Shown piece by piece: positions 32,778 to 43,110 of a stretch of DNA of 64,000 nucleotides; the stretch's first letter is position 1, and each line of letters begins with the position of its first letter. A program made the position numbers and the translations under genes. The notes beneath the pieces were generated by a model. It was not told where the DNA came from and searched no databases. It saw nothing but the letters and a program-made list of their open reading frames with translations. Origin of the DNA: Panicum virgatum (lineage: Eukaryota; Streptophyta; Magnoliopsida; Poales; Poaceae). The stretch lies in the NCBI RefSeq assembly GCF_016808335.1, contig NC_053142.1, forward strand, positions 2,741,802 to 2,805,801. The letters run 5' to 3'.

Positions 32778-34587
32778 AAACCTTGCTCGTCCTCGAGTAA
32801 GTCTTTGATAAAAATCAGCATTGCCTTTCGGTGTCCAATCCCTGCACTTGATCATACACGAGAAAACACAATGCTCCCAAAAATATTTTGCAGTTAATAG
32901 TTCAAGTTGTAACCAGCTTTTTCAATGTGGAAGGTAGATACAAGTTAAATGCTTCCCCACAATTATTAAGCACATGCTCTCAAAATTAAAGAAGTCTCAG
33001 AATTAAGAAAGTAAGTTCCATAAATAATGCTAAACCAAGATCAATAATTTAAACCTCATTGCAGTTTGCTAATGGAAACTCTCAGCTCATCTTGTCTCTC
33101 AAACTTGCTAGAACTTTCTCTTTTCTTTCTCTCATATGTATGTATGAGGCTTTATCTGGAGCTCTGGAAAGGTTAGTCCTAACAAAAGATATTATAATCA
33201 AGATATTATCAAAACAAGAAATACTTCTTATGGATTTACCGAGACTCGTCAAAAGGACCATTGGAAAATAATTTCTTTGTGGAGAGGGAGATAATGGAAC
33301 ACACATTTTAGATGGTGGACATGTGCAAATGGCAACGGTTGATCCCAAGGCACAACTGAAGTCCTTGTTATCGGATTGCACATGGTTGGAATAATTGAGT
33401 ATAGAATAATCTTCAAAGTACTTGGAGTTTAATGAAGCAAACGGGACCGAGGAGCTTTTCATCATCATTTCTTTCTTTCTTTCTTTCTTTTCTCTTTTTT
33501 CTTTCTTTCTTTCTTTTTGCTCCTCAGAACCATTGGCAACACAATGCACTTACTCCACCTCCCCCCCATGCTTGAATGTTTGCTTGTCCCCAAGCAATGA
33601 AGTGATGATAATCTGATGGAGTGAGTGCACAAAACTCGTATCAATTCTCTGACTCAACTTTGGAATTCAATGGGGCATCTCCTCGTAAAAGATTGAAGCC
33701 AACAGAGGAGGAAAAGGGGCAGGCCGGCTGGCCTACTGCCTGTAGGCCTCCACTTCTTCGGATTTTTCTTCTGTGAACTCTTTGATGCTTCCTAAGCTTA
33801 TGTTTTACTGAATTTTGCTCTTGATTCCACTATTTTGCCGTCGAAATAATAATATATACTCAATATATAGGTTGTGGTCAAGGAGGTGTTTCACAAAAAG
33901 ATGTTTTTGGTTAAGGGTGGATATCCAGCGAGGTTTGCGATGTTCCCGGTATAGAAAATCACAATGCATGGATAGAATGGCTAGCAAAAGAGAGGTACAC
34001 AAAAATACGGAATGGTCAGCTTCTTAGTCTCGTACCAAAGAAGATAATTCTTGAATTAATTCACCTGAAAATAAATCTTGCTCTATGGTTGGTCATGATA
34101 TAACATTGAGGCTTTTAGAAGGGTAGAGCAATTGCAAATGGTATCATTGACAAGGTTAGCTCAAAATTAAATCCGAATTAAATTTTCCTTGACAAGCTTA
34201 AGTAAAAGAGCAATAATAGAAAGATGTGGGTCTTAATTTAACATAACCTCCACAATTGAATTAGCCGGCATTTAATTAATTTTTCAGATCATGTTAGGGA
34301 GAGCATTAGTTTAATCATGCATAAACCAAGCACAAGAAAGTAGACAAGGCGGCAACGATCATCATATTTTAACATGGCACAAACTTTCTATCATCATTAC
34401 TAACCATAATATTAAAGCCTGGGTGATGCATTTATTTATCATGGTGATGAAAGCAAAAGAAAACAAATTGCACACATGCTGAAAAAAAATAAAACAGAAA
34501 ATTGCTACGCACACACAAGCTTGCACACATGCTGAAAATAAATGAAAGGAAATAGAAAAATCCAAACCACACGTGCGAGCATTTTAT
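32778..34587 (-). other. 3' non-coding region of the Athila element
   Basis: About 1.8 kb, AT-rich, no sustained reading frame. It contains a duplicated G-run at 33558-33572, a (tttc)n microsatellite near 33468-33518, and a decayed pair of GGCC boxes at 33722-33733 and 33745. Confidence 0.6.
33468..33518. repeat. (TTTC)n microsatellite
   Basis: Two runs of ctttctttctttctttc separated by ttttctcttttt. Confidence 0.9.
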
Positions 34588-36348
34588 TCATGGTCGTGTC
34601 GTCGATCCCTCTTCTTGATTGCCTCTTGCGTTGTATCCTTGGTCATAATATTGTTGAAATGCTCCTCCATCAAATTGTTCCGGTGGCGCTAGGCCTAGAA
34701 GTCCCATTTGATATGCAATTCCCGCGGTTCCATTTTCTAGTTGGCTTGTGTGCCTCCGGATGGCGTCTATGTCTTCCATGTTTCTTCTTGCATAGGCACC
34801 CATGATTCTCATTCCTTGTTCCGGTTGAGGGAGGTCAAAAAATTGTGCTCCAAATGACGGGTCGGGCATCTCTCCTTGGTATGATGGGGGTGGGTAGCCA
34901 TAGTTGCTAAAAGGTGGGGGCGCCTGGTACACTGGTGGAGGCGCCGCCATCCCATGCCCCCATGCTTGATCTTGGTTTCCTTCCCATTGACTCGTCCATC
35001 CTTGCGGGTGTCCTTGTCCACTTGATACACTTTGAAATTAATTCCTCCAATAAACGGAATTTGGTGGTGGAAGCTTTACTTCTAAATTTTCTTATTGTGC
35101 CGATTCCGATGTTCCTTCAATCAACCTTCCTCTTTTTATTTTCTTCACATTTGCTCCAATGTTTTCAACTCGCCAATCGGTCCTTCCTCTTACGAATAAT
35201 TTAAGCCTTTGATCGGGGAGGGAAATATCCATCTCAGAAATAGTGAATCCCTTCTTTTCATCCCCTCCGATATAATGGCCTTGCCTCAAATGTTCAATCC
35301 CTATATCTCTTCCCGGGACATAATATTTTTGGATCACCGCTAACCTCGGATTCATGGCTCGGGCTATTAATGTAAGATAACATGCCGAACCAACTTCTCC
35401 CGTGCCGGATGATGCTTCACAAATCCACCTTTCAACCATGATGTAGGTGGGATCAATCACTTGCTTTTTCACCAATGCTGCATACATCTAATTCAATTCT
35501 TGGTCGGTGACCTTTGATTCTCTCATCCTCCCGAGAATTATTTTTCTCACCCAAGAGTGGAATATTTGGAGGATCACATTACTTATATTCTTCCTTTGGT
35601 GATTGACATCTTTTGCTATCTTTGTCCAAAACTCATCGAGCTCTCCATCTTCAACTTGCACCATTTCATATGCATTACTTTTGAACCCGAGCAAACTCCC
35701 TATTTCTCCATAGGTGATGACTTTTTCTTCATTTTTGAGCCAAAATTTCAGACATGGAACTTCTTCATCATCCACCACTTCCGTTGTTTTCTCCATTGTC
35801 AAGAACATCTCCAAAGCCACTTCTTCTTGCATTTCTACCGTAACACCGTCGGAAAATAACTTCCAACCGATGTTCTCCAAGAGCTGGTAGATGTCATGAT
35901 GGAATCCCAACTTCTCCAATGCTTCATCATCAAAATCATAATTTGCTTGCAGCCTTCCCTTCATGAACTTGAGCCTTTCTTCTTCTTCCTTCGACAAGAT
36001 AATAAACCCATATTCTGAATTCTTGGGCTTGTATGGTGGTGGTGCGGATGACCTTGTCGAATGCCATGGAGGAGGTGGCATCCCTTCGGTGAATCTCATG
36101 GAGGAGCTTCTCGGGTCTCTCATCCCACCAAGGAGCAACATGTCACTCCTCGGTGCGGGGTTGTCTTCCTCCATGCTCCACGGAGACTCGGAGACCGAGT
36201 GCCTCCGCGAAGAACTTGCCGATGCGTCGGATGTTGATGAACGCGTCCTCCTCCCGGTGACGAACCTCATGATGCCACTCATGGTGACTCCTTGCTGCAC
36301 ACACTCAAAAACAAACACACCAAGGGTTTCTTGCCGGCGGGAGAACAA
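34588..36348 (-). pseudogene. ATHILA ORF-1-like third ORF
   Basis: One frame of about 587 codons with stops at about 35488, 35091 and 35040. The first methionine is at 36348, but MSGIMRFVTGRRTRSS at 36282 is an equally good start. Segments: Ser-rich basic N-terminus; the conserved core (HHDIYQLLENIGWKLFSDG, EVALEMFLTMEK, TYGEIGSLLGFKSNAYE); ISNVILQIFHSWVRKIILGR; QELN-stop-MYAALVKKQ; SACYLTLIARAMNPRL; then a Pro/Tyr-rich tail and a helical stretch. The core and its order match the ATHILA ORF-1 family, found downstream of pol in Athila elements in the env-like position. No signal peptide or membrane helix is visible. Its function is unknown. Confidence 0.75.
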
Positions 36349-36524
36349 TATATCGAAGAATGGAGCAAACTAGGATTTGTGGTGAATTTTGGGAGATTTT
36401 TTTGGAGTTGATTTTGGTGGATGAATTTTTCAGGGCTCTAACTTATGTTTCTGGGTGAAAAACTTGAAGAACATAAGCAAGGAACTGAGTGAGGAGCGTA
36501 CCTGTGAAAGGGGAGCACCAGAGC

Positions 36525-36575
36525 ATTTAAAAAGAGGACAAGCCGGCCGGCCTAGGGCCTTGGGGCCGGCCGGCC
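36525..36575 (-). promoter_or_regulatory. internal promoter of the third ORF: paired GC boxes and TATA
   Basis: Minus strand: two GGCCGGCCGGCC-like 12-mers (36564-36575 and 36541-36552, 23 bp apart) followed by a TATA-like ctttttaaatgc (36525-36536). The same arrangement precedes the LTR promoters of this family. Confidence 0.55.
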
Positions 36576-37713
36576 TAGGGCATTCCTGGCCCTCCTTCAC
36601 TTCATCTTTCTCTGGTGGCTTCCTGGTGCAATTATTTGCTTCTGTCCAGTACATCTTTCATGCTTTGCACCGTCCAAATCCCGTGAACCACTCCTTTTTT
36701 GCCTTTGATGTCCACTTGCAACATTATTTCTTCACTTTGTGTCATTCACCTTGTCCCATGCTTCATCATTCATCACATGGTGCCATCTTTGCTGAAAATC
36801 ACATGTCCTTCCCATGTATGGCTACTCCCTTCTTTGGATCATTTGCATGTGGTGGTAGGTAGAGAGCACAATTCCTTCCCGTGAACTCACTTTGATCAAT
36901 AGATGTTAATCAAGCACATAAACCCTCTCCAAATCATGCTTAGATGTTGAATCCTCCTCCAACTTCGAAATTTCAGAATTAACTCAAAGCATGCAATGAG
37001 CTTAAATGAATAATTAGAGGGGAATCAACACATCTTTACATTTGTAAGTCGAAAAATATTTTCTGACTACATTAATTTTGGTTGCACCGGAACCGTTCAC
37101 TTTCATGAATTGATAGCGAACAATCTCGAATTCAACCGTGGGTCTTGGGTTTAGGTTCTAATTTTTTGCCAAAATGAGAGAGATTTTTGAAAAAGAGAAT
37201 AATTAAAGTTAGGAAAATTCTAGTCCTATGGTAATGAAACTGAAAATTCTTTCTATGTTTGAGCGAACCTACGCATCAAGAATTTAAATGATATAAACAT
37301 AGCGCGGCTTTACTCGTGTCTTTTATCTCAACTTGGTCCGGCCGTCATGGAGAGGACGGTCGCCAAAAATAGGTATGGAATTTTGGATGTGGCTTTCTCA
37401 AAAAGAGGCAAATAAATCATAGGATGGCTCATGTCATTGGTTTAAAATAAGAAACAACATCGAAATGACCGAGCGAATAAAATCCAAATCGAATTGTTCG
37501 ACCGAACGACCAATTGTTCAAAAGTTTATCATGTCCTTGTGTAGCAAAATTCTTGACTCACTTACCCAAATCTCTCGCGGGTTGTCCTCCCGGCAGCTTA
37601 TTCTTGACTCGACGAATGAGTTGAACTCCCGGCAGCTTTATTCTTGACTCGACGAACGGGTTGCCTCCCGCAAAGTGCTTCGTTTATAGTCTATAGCTAG
37701 ACTTTCTTCTTCT
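36576..37713. other. non-coding interval between protease and third ORF
   Basis: 1.1 kb, mostly AT-rich. It contains two copies of a ~45-bp block with cccggcagctttattcttga (37590-37665). In an autonomous element RT, RNase H and integrase would lie here; none is detectable. Confidence 0.6.
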
Positions 37714-37831
37714 TCACTTCGGACCAACGCTCGGTGATGGCGCTACAGTCTTGGGTACCCACTTCCGCACAATCCTTGGTGCGGGTTTGTCTTCTAGGTT
37801 AGTCGTCTTTTTGGTCTTCACAGGCGGGCTT

Positions 37832-39322
37832 TTAGCTTTCATCTTGATGGGTGCAGCGATCTTCTTTGTCGCGATGGACAGCGATCTTCTTTGTCGCGAT
37901 GGACGCGACGACTTCTTTCTCCTTCTTCGCTTCCTTCTTGTTCGGCTCCTCTTCTTTCTTTGGCTTCTCCTCTGTGACACGGTGGTGAGGCGGAACATAT
38001 TTGACATTGATCATGTTGCATACCTCAAAGCGTGGATGAAACTTGAACTCGCTTGTGGTGCCACTGATGTCGAACTTGATCTCCCCCTTGCCAATGTCGA
38101 TGTTCGCCCTTGCGGTCTTGAGGAAAGGCCTCCCAAGTATGAGAGGTGCCTTGCTCCCTTCTCCCATATCGAGAATCACAAAGTCAATAGGGACTAAGTG
38201 TTCTCCAATCTTCACGGGCACGTCTTAGGCAATTCCCAAAGGATAGCGAACGGAATTGTCCGCTAACTCTAGGCACATGGCGGTGGGTTCCGGCTCCGGT
38301 AAACTTAGTTTCTCGAACACATTCTTTGGCATGACGCTCACACTTGCGCCGAGATCACAAAGTGCTCTTTCAAACATAAGAGATCCAATGGAACACGGGA
38401 TGGAAGGACATCCGGGGTCCCTCTTCTTCTCAGGAGCTTCATTAGCGATTGCCGCGCTACACTCCTCGGTTAGCTTGACGGTGCTTGGCAGTATCTCGCG
38501 TTTGTTTCCCATAATGTCTTTGAAGTAGCGAGAATATGTTAGAACTTGTAGAGCGTCCAAGAGCGGCATGTTGATGCTCAACCTGCGTACCATGTCAACA
38601 AATTTGTTGAATTGCTCATCTTCATGTTTACCTTTGCGGTATCGTGGCCTTGGCGGTAGAATCTTGGTGTCTATATCATCTATTTCAAACTCCGGATCTT
38701 CGGTGACTATCTCTGGCGTAGGAGTAGGCGCCTTCTCCTTGATGATGGTCTCCACTTCAACACTTGCCTTAGGCTTGCTTGCTCCCGCCGCATGTTCGGG
38801 TTCTTCGGTCTCCTTTCCCGAGCGAGTTTGAATTGCCTTTGCCGTCTCTGGACCTTGAGGTTGCCCCGGCAATTTTCCTTCGTTGCTAGATAAGCGTCCG
38901 GCGAGCTGGGCTACTTGCGTTTCTAGCATCTTCATCATATTGAGTACTTGAAGGTTAGAGCTCCCGACCTCCATCACCTTGCCATCAATGTTCTCCAAGA
39001 TCTTGTCCATAGCCTTGAACTTGGTGACGGTGTCCTTGTTGATCTTTCCTTGCTCCTCCATGAACTCCTTCAATTGTATACGAAGAGGCACCGAGTTTTG
39101 TATGGAAGAGCTTGCATTAAATTGAGGTCTACCTTGCCCGTAGCGGAAGTTGGGTTGCGGGATCCATTCTCCCTTCTTCATGTAGTCGAGCATCGTGGCT
39201 TCCTCCGGGCAATTCTTTTGGACATGGCCGTACTCTCCACATTCTTCACATGTAGACCTTGCTTCGGCCGCCTTCAAATCAATAGCTTGGTCTTCTCTCT
39301 TTTCCACTTCCATCTTCTCCAA
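37832..39322 (-). pseudogene. gag zinc knuckle and aspartic protease, Athila element
   Basis: Continues the gag frame after a TGA (about 39323). CEECGEYGHVQKNC is a CX2CX4HX4C nucleic-acid-binding knuckle. A helical region follows (TKFKAMDKILENIDGKV, METQ-like LETQVAQLAGRL), a charged linker, then protease: LCDLGASVSVMPKNVF (catalytic Asp in D-L-G-A) and, after a TAA at about 38222, [15 protein letters not shown]. The Lys/Glu-rich tail ([18 protein letters not shown]) ends at about 37832. A 27-bp tandem duplication occurs near 37860-37910. Two nonsense codons split an otherwise readable gene. Confidence 0.88.
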
Positions 39323-39325
39323 CCT

Positions 39326-40255
39326 TCACATGAGCGAGTCGATCTTCCCTTCTAGCACTTCTTCACGTTCCACTTGCAATACACTCTTTGCGGCGCCCAC
39401 GGCTTGGAGTGGTTGTAGGCGCCCCGATGATGCCCATGCGTCATTGTCCGCCACCTTCTTGAATAGCTTGAAAACTTGAGTCGGCATGAGTTCAATGATC
39501 GAACCTCCGGCCGATGCGTCAATGATCCCCCTTGATGCAGTAGTGAGGCCTTGATAGAACTTCTGGACCACATCTTCCCTTGAGAACTTGTGATGAGGTA
39601 CGGCACGGATGTAGTCGTTGAAGCGCTCATAGGCTTCCGCAATAGTCTCCGTCGGGGCTTGCGCGAATGTAGCAATCTTGTTGCGCAAAATTTGGGTCTT
39701 GCCCGGCGAGTAGAACTCCGTCATGAACTCCTTCATCAAGGACTCCCGATTTTGCACCGTGTGTGCCGGTAGAGAATGAAACCATTGCAACGCTCTCCCA
39801 AGTAGAGAGAACGGAAAGAGCCTCGCTCTCATTTGATCTTGAGTCATCCCTTGCATGTTGAAGGTGCGGCATAGTTGGAGGAATGCTTGAAGATATAGAT
39901 TAGCGTCTTCTTTTCCAGTGAAGGGCGAGCTTTGCACCATCCTTATGATTGAAGTCTTGATCTCGAATGGAACTCTGATGTTGTCGAGATTTTGGATCGG
40001 CAAGTCCCGAATGTCCGGAGTGCATAGCTCTCCGATCGTACGCTCCTGCTCCGGTAGCGCCATCCCTTGGTGAATTGGCGCCTCCTTTGGACTTGTTGGT
40101 GGAGTCGCTTGAGGTGCAGACGATGAACCGGCGACTTGTTCTTTTGGATCTACTAGTTCCAGCTTTCTTGATCGTGCTTCTCGTCTCCTTTGCCTGTAAA
40201 TTTTTTCTGGATCATCCACAAAATTTTCGGGTTTGTGGGAGAGGCTCCCGTCCAT
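39326..40255 (-). CDS. gag capsid region, Athila element
   Basis: A 309-residue open frame from MDGSLSHKPENFVDDPEKIY. It includes the retrotransposon gag core: TSIIRMVQSSPFTGKEDANLY, MRARLFPFSLLGRALQWF, LMKEFMTEFYSPGKT, ETIAEAYERFNDYIRA, KFYQGLTTASRGIIDASAGG, then LFKKVADNDAW and a coiled region. It is the most complete structural ORF of this family in the window. The stop at 39323-39325 replaces an Arg present in the copy at 60172 (SLMRRLEKM), so the natural gag continued into the knuckle and protease. Confidence 0.92.
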   Translation of the reverse strand: MDGSLSHKPENFVDDPEKIYRQRRREARSRKLELVDPKEQVAGSSSAPQATPPTSPKEAPIHQGMALPEQERTIGELCTPDIRDLPIQNLDNIRVPFEIKTSIIRMVQSSPFTGKEDANLYLQAFLQLCRTFNMQGMTQDQMRARLFPFSLLGRALQWFHSLPAHTVQNRESLMKEFMTEFYSPGKTQILRNKIATFAQAPTETIAEAYERFNDYIRAVPHHKFSREDVVQKFYQGLTTASRGIIDASAGGSIIELMPTQVFKLFKKVADNDAWASSGRLQPLQAVGAAKSVLQVEREEVLEGKIDSLM

Positions 40256-40499
40256 CTCCTGTTAGGGGTTAGTGAAAAGAAAAATATATACGAGATCTAA
40301 AAGATGAATATACAAGATCTAAAACATAAAAGAAAAATAAAGCAAAATAAAGCAAACTCTAGATTAGATTGATTTTCGTGGAATAGATCCGTTTTTTTAG
40401 TTAGCACAAAAAAATAAGAGATCTAAAAAGGTCAAAAAGAAAAATCAAGAAAAAGAAATATTTAAGAATGCAAGTAATATTGGATCTTAAATCGATGGT

Positions 40500-40517
40500 T
40501 CCCCGGCAACGGCGCCA
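40500..40517 (-). other. primer-binding site, tRNA-Asp
   Basis: The minus strand reads tggcgccgttgccgggga, the complement of the 3' end of plant tRNA-Asp(GTC) plus CCA. It is characteristic of Athila-type elements. Confidence 0.88.
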
Positions 40518-40525
40518 GAAAAGTT

Positions 40526-41921
40526 TGTTGACGCTCCTTAGCGCCCTGATTTGTATACCGCAAGCGCACGGTTCATGTAGCTTTTCCCTTAGAGTATTCC
40601 CCCAAGGTTTATCAATCCACGGAACCAAAGATACAAGAAACAATCTACTAACATAGAGATTCCTTTGTGTTGAGATGGTGAAAAACGAATCTAATCTACT
40701 AAAACGACAAACACCGAAGGTAGCAATAGAAAGTTAGAGATAACCAATCTAGATCACCTAGATCTTGCATATGTTGTAGTTCCAGCCAGATGTAGTGAAG
40801 CAAGATAGATGTGAATCTCAATGAAAAGCATCTTTAAACCCAAAATCTCCAATCCGACCCTTCGATACCCCCATCTACTAAAGCAACGCCCTGTCACGAT
40901 GCCCCCCTTTGGACGAAAGCACCCTGAAGCAAGTCGAACCCCCTTTGGTAGTTCCGCCATGAACCTCTAGCCACCATGACTACAAGATCATGCTAAGCAA
41001 TCTATCTCAATAATAGATCTAGGATGAAGCAAATCCAAAGAAAAGAACGAAATCGAAAGAGAGAACATGGTCGCTAAACATTCGGAATCACAAATAACTT
41101 CACCATGAATAATTGTACATCACAAGATCACAACCGGGGCCCTACCTTGATCTTGATGATCCTAGCTCCAGAACTCCGACGTGGACTTCCTTGCAAGGTT
41201 CCCACGTCGGCTAGGGAAGCCCCTAGACAACTAGCACGACCATCGGCTCTCCGAGAGGTGTCCCTCTATCTTCTCTGCTCCTTGGCGTTGTCTCGCGAAT
41301 TGATCTCTGCTTGAGCCTCGGGGAGGGGTCTTTAAATAGCCCCAAGAAACCCTAGGTCGAAGGGGAGGCTGAGAAGCCCTGGAAAAGGCCTGGGCCGGCC
41401 GGCCTAATGGGCCCAGGCCTAATTGGCCCATTTCCTTGCCGCCTCGTGTCCTCCTTTCTCCCTAAGTCTTCTGGAGTTTATGCCTTTCACGATTGCACCC
41501 CCGTGGGACATCGTTATCTTAGAGATATCTTCGAGGAAAAGGATAGGATGGAAAATCTTTCCTTAAATCTCTCTTTGCTTTTCTTAGCCCCAAAGTATCT
41601 TGATCTTATCTTGTGGGCTTTGTCCTTTGGGCTTCATTGGAGGGTGGATGTGCATGAATGGGCTTCATGGCCTTTGGTCCTTTGTTCGGGCTGCGGCCTT
41701 CGTCTTTCTTTGTGTCATCGCGTGATCGTGGGCCTCGTCATTTCATGCTCCAAAATTGGTCAAAAACCTGCAAAAAACAAAGTACCTCCAAAATATATGT
41801 GCAAATTCGAAAACGACCAATAATCGGGCTGAGGTTAGGATGGTTAGTGATTTTGATATTAAATTCATGCCATTATCAAAGTTAAATATGGGATAAAATG
41901 GATACTTAAGGAGCTCCAACA
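40526..41921 (-). repeat. 5' LTR of the non-autonomous Athila element
   Basis: 1,396 bp; plus-strand ends tgttgacgctcctta and ggagctccaaca. TATA (minus strand ctatttaaag) at 41330-41339. GC box at 41393-41404 and a decayed partner at 41416. Confidence 0.9.
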
Positions 41922-42001
41922 TGCATGCACGGTTAGTGTTAATGACGATATCAAACACATGATTAGCCTTAACTATAGGTGATTAACACCTGAGATGTTA
42001 C
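41922..42001 (-). repeat. Tekay-type LTR, 5' start (other side of the Athila insertion)
   Basis: Reads tgtaacatctcaggtgttaa on the minus strand, the LTR start. It continues the LTR at 30325-31824. Confidence 0.75.
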
Positions 42002-43110
42002 AACCCTACCCCACTTAAAAGAATCTCGTCCCGAGATTCAGAACGAAAGACTCTCAAGGAAAGAGGAGCAGACCAACCATCAAAACCTCTCTCTTAATTT
42101 TTGTCTGACTAGTAACTTGTCCATCCTTAAGTGTTCTATGCCCTCTTGTAACAACGGTGATGCCATATGTTGCTTGATCATCTCGGCAATTTAACCAGGG
42201 TCCTTTGTCTACCACCTCTCATAGTCTACTAACATTCAGGTCCATTACCAGTGCTTTCAAAGGTTCCTCTTTGCAACTTCAAAAGAAAGATTTACTAGAT
42301 TTGGATCGGGCATATAGACCTCCAGACAAAAATAAGAGATAGATCTGGGGAAGGCGAGATAACACATAGGTGTAGTTGCATAATGAATCATGACCAGCAT
42401 CCTCAATACCAGCGTGTGCCGAGTAGCATAATCATTTGTCGTTCGCCCATAGGACGCTCTTGGTTTTGTCGCGGCACCATCGATCATTAACCACCACAAC
42501 ATTACTGAGCATACCACGAGCAAGAATTCTAATGTAGCTTAGACAAATCGTGTTTGGATGAGCATGGCGAGAAAGAGGGATGGCAAAGAAGTGATCCAAA
42601 TACAAGGTATGGCATGTGAGCGGTAGAGATTGACTGTGTCACTGTGTGAACTAATCAATTGTTTTTCCACACTAAGAAACTCCAGGGCTTCAACTTTTGC
42701 AGCAAGTGACTGTGGATAATATATGTGGACACAATCACCATCAAAGTCGGCTGAAAAGGGGTCGGTTGATTATTCTAGTGCTAACATATAGCAGGATCTT
42801 GCAGAGAAGAGAGGATCCAAGTCCTGAAAGAATCAATTTCTCAATCTGGTGGTGAATCTTGATAGAGAAGATATCAAGGTGAGTTTTTTGCTCAAGGACA
42901 TTCTTGCTCAAACTGTTGATTAAATTAAACGGTATGATGCAGGATGCACATACTCAATAACCATGATAATGATGCACCCTCGAGATGAAAGATTGCAGTA
43001 CCAGTGCAATACAATAATGGAATTTTCCAAGCGAATAAAATGGTGTGTATAACATGATGCATTTGTCATGATGCCGACTCAATGATGCATACACCATGAT
43101 GCAAAGATGA
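42002..43110 (-). other. polypurine tract and 3' internal remnant of a Tekay-type element
   Basis: The minus strand reads aagtggggtagggtt (42002-42016) next to the LTR start and gaatctcgggacgagattc before it, both usual at Tekay/Del 3' ends. Farther right the sequence is AT-rich, with many atgatgca motifs near 43030-43110 and no readable pol, so the remainder is degenerate or unrelated. Confidence 0.6.

Larger units (their letters stand above)
31825..41921 (-). mobile_element. non-autonomous Athila-type element (gag-protease + ATHILA ORF-1)
   Basis: Order on the minus strand: 5' LTR (41921-40526), tRNA-Asp primer-binding site, gag with CCHC knuckle, aspartic protease, about 1.1 kb without genes, an internal promoter, an ATHILA ORF-1-like third ORF, 1.8 kb of 3' region, polypurine tract, and a 3' LTR truncated to 939 bp. 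There is no RT, RNase H or integrase; no motif of these was seen anywhere from 32764 to 40500. It sits inside a Tekay-type LTR. The left end is truncated, so the target duplication cannot be verified. Confidence 0.85.
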
